A DNA stretch of 32,802 bases from an uncultured Gammaproteobacteria bacterium (GTDB lineage Bacteria > Pseudomonadota > Gammaproteobacteria > GCA-001735895), in assembly GCA_937936805.1 (NCBI GenBank), contig CALDDP010000047.1:1-32802 (forward strand), given 5' to 3'. The position numbers were made by a program, and so were the translations under genes. Below, piece after piece: positions 27,754 through 32,802 of this stretch (positions are counted from its first letter, which is position 1; every line of letters starts with the position of its first letter). A model generated the notes under the pieces. The model saw only the letters and a list, made by a program, of their open reading frames with translations. It did not search any database and had not been told where the DNA came from.

Positions 27754-28661
27754 GATCTTTTCATCTTCGGGTCGAGGGCGTCGCGCAAGCCGTCGCCCAT
27801 CAGGTTGATGGCGAGCACGGCGAGCAGGATCGCCAGCCCCGGGAAGGTGACCGTCCACGGCGCCGATAACATCAGATCCCGGTTTTCCGCGATCAGTGTG
27901 CCCCATTCCGGTGCTGGTGGCTGTGCCCCCATGCCGAGGAAGCCGAGCGCAGCGGTATCCAGAATGGCAGTGGAAAAACTCAGGGTACCCTGCACGATCA
28001 ACGGCGCCATGCAGTTGGGCAGTATGGTGATGAACATGATACGAAAGCGCCCGGCACCGGCCACTTTGCTGGCGATAACGTATTCCTTGGAGCTTTCGGT
28101 AATATACGACGAGCGGGTCAGGCGCACGAAATGGGGCAGGTAGGTGATCGATATCGCGATCATCGCGTTGAGCAGACCGGGTCCCAGAATGGCGACCAGC
28201 ACCAGCGCCATGAGCAGTCCCGGTACCGACATGATGGTGTCCATGATGCGCATGATGGTGGTATCGACCCAGCCGCGGAAAAATCCCGCCAACAGGCCGA
28301 ACACGATGCCGACGCTCAAACACAACAGCACCACGATACCGCCAGCGACCAGGGATAGCCGGGTGCCATAGATTATGCGCGATAACATGTCGCGTCCGGC
28401 ATAGTCGGTGCCGAAGATAAAGTTGCACTTTTCTTCACCCCAGGCCGGTGCGTGTTCGAGACATTCGCGGTATTGAATTGTGGGATCGTGGGGCGCGATA
28501 AAATCCGCGAAAATAGCCATCAAAATGATGCCTGCCAGGAAGGCCAGGCCGACTACGGCAGATTTGCTCTCGGAAAAATAGTACCAGAATTCTGCCAGGT
28601 TCTGCCGTAGCATGCTTTTACGTGGGGTGTCGGCTACCGAGTCCATCGTACCGTTACTCAT
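27750..28661 (-). CDS. dppC: dipeptide ABC transporter permease DppC
   Basis: 303 aa, polytopic. 'FIFGTDYAGRDMLSRIIYGTRLSL' and 'EYVIASKVAGAGRFRIMFITILPNCMAPLIV' (EAA loop). Confidence 0.93.
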   Translation of the reverse strand: MSNGTMDSVADTPRKSMLRQNLAEFWYYFSESKSAVVGLAFLAGIILMAIFADFIAPHDPTIQYRECLEHAPAWGEEKCNFIFGTDYAGRDMLSRIIYGTRLSLVAGGIVVLLCLSVGIVFGLLAGFFRGWVDTTIMRIMDTIMSVPGLLMALVLVAILGPGLLNAMIAISITYLPHFVRLTRSSYITESSKEYVIASKVAGAGRFRIMFITILPNCMAPLIVQGTLSFSTAILDTAALGFLGMGAQPPAPEWGTLIAENRDLMLSAPWTVTFPGLAILLAVLAINLMGDGLRDALDPKMKRS

Positions 28662-29671
28662 GAGCTGGTATGCAGAATTCGTGGATTGATCATTCCGTAC
28701 AGCAGGTCGACCACGAGGTTGACCGACATGATAATCATCGCGATCAATACCAGGCCGCCCTGGACGGCATAATAATCACGGCTGAACACCGAAAAAATGA
28801 TCCATTTACCGATGCCGGGCCAGCTGAAGATGGTTTCGGTCAGTATCGCGCCGGCCATCAGTGTGCCTACCTGTAGCCCGATGACCGTAATAACGGTGAT
28901 CATCGCGTTTCGGAGCGCGTGCAGACCATAGACGCGCAACGGAGACAGTCCCTTGGCACGTGCGGTGCGCACATAGTCTTCGCTCAATACCTCGAGCATC
29001 GCCGAACGCGTTTGCCGGGCAATGATGGCAAGCGGTATCGTGCCGAGCACGATAGTGGGCAATATCATGTGATGCATCGCCGACGCGAAGGCACCCTCTT
29101 CACCGCTTAGCAGCGCATCGATGAGCAGAAACCCGGTCACGGTTTCGACATCAAACAGGAACGAAATCCGACCGGAAATAGGGGTCAGGCCCCAGACGCC
29201 GCCGAACAATATGATCAGTAACAGGCCCCACCAGAATATCGGCATTGAGTAGCCGACCAGCGAAATCCCCATAATACCCTGGTCATATAAGGTGCCGCGT
29301 TTAACCGCGGCGAAAATTCCAATCGGCACGCCAATAACAACCGCCAGTATCATCGCGGTTAAACCAAGCTCTATCGTCGCCGGGAATAATTCGAGGAATT
29401 CGTCCAGTATGGGTCGATTGGTCAGCACCGAGGTGCCGAAATCGCCATGCAATAAATTCCAGATATAATCGAGGTATTGTTGCCAGACGGGTTTATCCAG
29501 ACCCAGCTTGAGCATGATTTCAGCGTGTCTTTCCGGTGTCATATCGCGTTCACCGGCAAGCGCGGCGACGGGATCGCCAGGCAGCATTCTGATGAAGCCG
29601 AAGGCCATGATGGTCACCCCGAAAAATATCGGCACCAGCAAGGCAATGCGTTTGAGTACGAAATAAAACAT
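28658..29671 (-). CDS. dppB: dipeptide ABC transporter permease DppB
   Basis: 337 aa. 'LLVPIFFGVTIMAFGFIRMLPGDPV' and 'EDYVRTARAKGLSPLRVYGLHALRNAMITVITVIGLQVGTLMAGAILTETIFSWPGIG'. Confidence 0.94.
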   Translation of the reverse strand: MFYFVLKRIALLVPIFFGVTIMAFGFIRMLPGDPVAALAGERDMTPERHAEIMLKLGLDKPVWQQYLDYIWNLLHGDFGTSVLTNRPILDEFLELFPATIELGLTAMILAVVIGVPIGIFAAVKRGTLYDQGIMGISLVGYSMPIFWWGLLLIILFGGVWGLTPISGRISFLFDVETVTGFLLIDALLSGEEGAFASAMHHMILPTIVLGTIPLAIIARQTRSAMLEVLSEDYVRTARAKGLSPLRVYGLHALRNAMITVITVIGLQVGTLMAGAILTETIFSWPGIGKWIIFSVFSRDYYAVQGGLVLIAMIIMSVNLVVDLLYGMINPRILHTSS

Positions 29672-29689
29672 TTTTATTGTCGGTTATAT

Positions 29690-29725
29690 AATAAAGGCGT
29701 GAGATTTTACTCTCACGCCTTTATT
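29690..29725 (-). terminator. perfect 15-bp stem-loop in the dppA-dppB intergenic region (attenuator/partial terminator or mRNA stabiliser)
   Basis: Arms AATAAAGGCGTGAGA (29690-29704) and TCTCACGCCTTTATT (29711-29725), 6-nt loop. Confidence 0.75.
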
Positions 29726-29753
29726 ACTGATTACTGCACCAGGTAACCTAACC

Positions 29754-31343
29754 TTACTGCAGATCCACATACTTGAAAATGTGGCTGCCCAGTGGGTGAA
29801 TTTTAAAATTCTTCACTTCCTTGCGTACCGGACGGAACTGCACTGAATGGGCAATGGTATACCAGGGCGCTTCCTGCTTGAAAATTACCTGCGCCTTTTC
29901 GTACAGCTTGGTGCGTTCAGCCTGATCGGAGGTCAGTTTGGCAGCACGCAGATAGCCATCAAATTCCTCGTTACACCAGCGTGCAACGTTTGATTTGGCC
30001 GCGGCGCAACCCAGCAGGACGAACATGAAGTTGTCCGGGTCGCCATTGTCACCGGTCCAGCCCAGTAGCGCGGTTGAGTGCTCACCAGCGCGAATCCGCT
30101 CGCGATATTCGCCCCATTCGAATGACTTGATTTCAGCGGTAACACCGATTTTCGCCCAGTCAGCCTGAATCAGCTCGGCCATACGGCGTGCATTCGGGTT
30201 GTAGGGACGTTGTACCGGCATAGCCCAGATGTCGGTTTTCAGCTCCTTGATGCCGGCAACTGCCAGCAGCTTTTTGGCAGTTTCGGGATCGTACTTGTAA
30301 TCCACGATATCGTCATTGTAAGACCACATGGTCGGTGGAATCGGGTTTTTCGCCGGGGAGCCGGAACCCTTGAAGACCACGTCCAGAATAGCCTGCTTGT
30401 CGATAGCCATGCTCAGAGCCTGACGTACGGATTTGTTGTCGAAAGGCGCTTTCGAAGTATTAAACCCCAGGTAACCAACGTTCAGACCAGCCTGGCTCAG
30501 CAGGTTGATGTTCGGGTCTTTGTCCATCGCATCCAGATCGGCTGCGTTAGGATAAGGCATGATGTGACATTCACCGGCCTTCAGCTTCTGGAAACGCACT
30601 GTGGCGTCGGTGGTGATCGCGTAAATCAGCTTGTCAATTTTCGGCGCGCCTTCCCAGTAGTCCTTGAATCCGTTGTAACGGATGACCGAATCTTTCTTGT
30701 AGGAAACGAACTCGAAAGGACCGGTACCGATGGGGGCGTTATCGACGGTTTCCTGGGTGCCTTCAGTCTGCATTTTATCCGCGTACTCAGCGGAAAGAAT
30801 GGAAGCGAAGTCCATTGCCAGGTTCGAGATAAACGGTGCATCAGGCTGGTTCAGCGTGAATTTGACCGTGTAGTCATCAATCTTGTCGATGGATTTAAGC
30901 GCGGGGCCCATGTCCATCCAGCCGAAGTACAGGTACTTGCCGCCGGAAACACTATGATAGGGGTGGTCTGTCTTCCATTGCCGATTGAAACTGAAGAGTA
31001 CATCGTCGGCATTGAAATCGCGGGTCGGAGTGAAGTGCTTGTTGGAGTGCCACTTGACGCCTTTACGCAGCTTGAAGGTATATTCCGTACCATCGGCGGA
31101 TACGCTCCACGACTCGGCTAAACCGGGAACCACCTTGGTAGTACCAGGCTCGAACTCGGTTAAACGGTTGTAGATGGGTTGTGCGGATGCATCAAAGTCG
31201 GTACCTGCAGAATGCAGACTCGGGTTAAATCCTCCGGGGCTGCCTTCGGAACAGAACACAAGTGTTTTACCGGCCGCAAGAGAGGCCGATGCAGTCACCG
31301 CCAGTGATATCGCCAGGGTTGTGCGAATTAAGCTTTTTCTCAT
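29754..31343 (-). CDS. dppA: periplasmic dipeptide-binding protein DppA
   Basis: Signal peptide; '[54 protein letters not shown]' and '[16 protein letters not shown]' closely match E. coli DppA as recalled. Confidence 0.95.
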   Translation of the reverse strand: MRKSLIRTTLAISLAVTASASLAAGKTLVFCSEGSPGGFNPSLHSAGTDFDASAQPIYNRLTEFEPGTTKVVPGLAESWSVSADGTEYTFKLRKGVKWHSNKHFTPTRDFNADDVLFSFNRQWKTDHPYHSVSGGKYLYFGWMDMGPALKSIDKIDDYTVKFTLNQPDAPFISNLAMDFASILSAEYADKMQTEGTQETVDNAPIGTGPFEFVSYKKDSVIRYNGFKDYWEGAPKIDKLIYAITTDATVRFQKLKAGECHIMPYPNAADLDAMDKDPNINLLSQAGLNVGYLGFNTSKAPFDNKSVRQALSMAIDKQAILDVVFKGSGSPAKNPIPPTMWSYNDDIVDYKYDPETAKKLLAVAGIKELKTDIWAMPVQRPYNPNARRMAELIQADWAKIGVTAEIKSFEWGEYRERIRAGEHSTALLGWTGDNGDPDNFMFVLLGCAAAKSNVARWCNEEFDGYLRAAKLTSDQAERTKLYEKAQVIFKQEAPWYTIAHSVQFRPVRKEVKNFKIHPLGSHIFKYVDLQ

Positions 31344-31558
31344 TTTCAGTCCTCGCTACCTGTCTTTTTTACAAAGATTTATAGGTAATTGGTTGGATTA
31401 TTTTTGGGTAATTCAACGTCTCATACGCTGGATTGGAATTGAACCTACTCGCCGCTCGGTTAATTGTCAAGGTTGGTCCAAAAAGGGTACCGGTTTCAGG
31501 CAACGCTTAAGTCGTGAGATTGCAGCTTTCCGGGCGCCAAACGACCACAACCGAACTG

Positions 31559-32692
31559 CTAGCTCGCGGCCCGGGTCGTCGCTGATGACGCGCTGGCCTG
31601 CGGCAGGGGTACCGCCACATTCCAGCCGTGGCGGTCAGGCAATTTGCCGTACTGAATGCCGGTCAACTCATCGTACAGGCGCAGCGTTAATTCCCCGGGA
31701 GGTGTGCTAGCCACCTGGAATACCTCGCCCATGAAGCCGATACTGGCCACGGGACAGATCACGGCTGCCGTACCTGCGCCGAAAACTTCTTCCAGCTCAC
31801 CGCTGCGGAAGGCCGCCACCACTTCATCGATGGCAATGCGGCGCTCTTCCACCGGCAGCCCCCAGTCGTCGAGCAATGTTAGTACGCTGTCGCGCACCAC
31901 GCCCGGCAGGATCGAGCCGCCCAGCGGGGGCGTCACCACCTTGCCGCCGATCTTGAAAAAGATGTTCATCGCCCCGACCTCTTCCACGTAGCGGTGTTCG
32001 TTGCCATCCAGCCACAGCACCTGGTCGAATCCCTGTTGCCGGCTTTCAAATCCGGGCAGCAGGCTGGCGGCATAGTTGGCGGCAGTCTTGGCCGCTCCCA
32101 GTCCACCCACGCTGGCAGCGCGGGTAAAACAGTCTTCGACGTACAGCGATACGCCTTTTTGCAGATTGTTAAAATAGCCGCCCACCGGGGAAGTCATGAT
32201 GATGAAGCGATAGTTGTTGGCGGCACGTACCTCCAGCGTGGCCTCGGTGCCGATGATCAGCGGCCGCACATAGAGCGAATGGCCCCACTGGGATGGCATC
32301 CAGGCGTGATCCAGGGTTATCAGCTGGCGCGTGGCCTCGATCATGATCTGACTTAATTCGTCGACCGGCATGATCGGGATGCATAACCGCTGACAGGAAT
32401 CATGCAGCCTGCGGGCATTCATGTCGGGGCGGAAAATGCGCGCCTCGCCATCCACCCCGCGAAAGGCCTTGTAGCCGTCGAATACCGTCTGTCCATAGTG
32501 CAACATGGCAACCCCGGGTTCCATGGCAAGCGCCTGGTAGGGCTCGATGCGGGGATTCTTCCACGCGCCGTCCGCGTATTCCATGCTGAACATATGGTCG
32601 GAAAAAATACTGCCGAAGCCGAGGTTGTCAAAATCCACCTGGGCCAGGCGGCTTTGCTCGACAGGCGTAACCGGAAATTCTGATGACTGCAT
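31559..32692 (-). CDS. ilvE: branched-chain-amino-acid aminotransferase (type II)
   Basis: 'LHYGQTVFDGYKAFRG', PLP lysine 'GGLGAAKTAANYAASLLP', 'GTAAVICPVASIGF', 'YDELTGIQYGKLPDRHGW'. The start MQSSEFPV at 32692 is preferred over 32746. Confidence 0.9.
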   Translation of the reverse strand: MQSSEFPVTPVEQSRLAQVDFDNLGFGSIFSDHMFSMEYADGAWKNPRIEPYQALAMEPGVAMLHYGQTVFDGYKAFRGVDGEARIFRPDMNARRLHDSCQRLCIPIMPVDELSQIMIEATRQLITLDHAWMPSQWGHSLYVRPLIIGTEATLEVRAANNYRFIIMTSPVGGYFNNLQKGVSLYVEDCFTRAASVGGLGAAKTAANYAASLLPGFESRQQGFDQVLWLDGNEHRYVEEVGAMNIFFKIGGKVVTPPLGGSILPGVVRDSVLTLLDDWGLPVEERRIAIDEVVAAFRSGELEEVFGAGTAAVICPVASIGFMGEVFQVASTPPGELTLRLYDELTGIQYGKLPDRHGWNVAVPLPQASASSATTRAAS

Positions 32693-32802
32693 GGATACGG
32701 GCCTATTGTTAATGGTTAGCGGGATGATACGACAGGACTTGATCAAATTGCGAGATCTGGTCGTAGTAGATCGATGTCCCCAGTTTCTGCTTTTCGGTAT
32801 TC

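Noticed and set aside
27754-28428. N-terminal 226 aa of the listed 550-aa ORF 26776..28428
   Set aside because: Out-of-frame extension across dppC. The real DppD begins at 27753 with an ATGA overlap, and the extension is low-complexity His/Arg-rich sequence.
30210-31121. 303-aa ORF on the + strand opposite dppA
   Set aside because: Antisense shadow ORF of a very well supported dppA; no recognisable domain.
31420-31480. tRNA-like T-loop sequence on the - strand (AGTAGGTTCAATTCCAATCC)
   Set aside because: The T-stem does not pair (GTAGG versus CCAAT) and no complete cloverleaf could be drawn.
1-32802. CRISPR arrays, prophage, integrase or transposase genes
   Set aside because: No regularly spaced direct repeats and no recombinase or phage structural motifs were seen in any listed ORF.

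Overview
The window looks like an ordinary gammaproteobacterial-type chromosomal region. Taxonomy is inferred from protein flavour only. I see no phage, IS element, CRISPR array, rRNA or tRNA. From left to right it carries: a 3' gene fragment; alpha/beta hydrolase; thioredoxin-2 (trxC, -); an orphan TRAP solute-binding protein; SRPBCC protein (-); Kdo-hydroxylase-like dioxygenase; MltF-like lytic transglycosylase; a same-strand run of Sel1 protein, NTAQ1-like N-terminal glutamine amidohydrolase, TehB-like methyltransferase and TerB-like membrane protein; glutaredoxin/GST-N protein (-); a signalling island (SBP-PAS-GGDEF, REC-PAS-GGDEF-EAL, HDOD-GAF-histidine kinase, TIGR02647-like protein, cNMP-HDOD); Slp lipoprotein plus a possible small ORF (-); a Calx-beta/PQQ-sugar-dehydrogenase/diheme cytochrome lipoprotein (-); a small exported protein; a REP-like inverted repeat; TTC38-like TPR protein (-); gamma-glutamylcyclotransferase-like protein (-); a class III nucleotide cyclase fused to a GFA/CENP-V zinc domain; a dppABCDF operon (-) with a perfect 15-bp hairpin between dppA and dppB; and ilvE (-). 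The strongest candidates for something under-described are the cyclase-GFA fusion, the bacterial NTAQ1 homologue in its gene run, the HDOD-kinase/REC-GGDEF-EAL pair with a second HDOD protein nearby, and the Calx-beta/GSDH/diheme fusion. All functional assignments come from reading motifs by eye. No database search was run.
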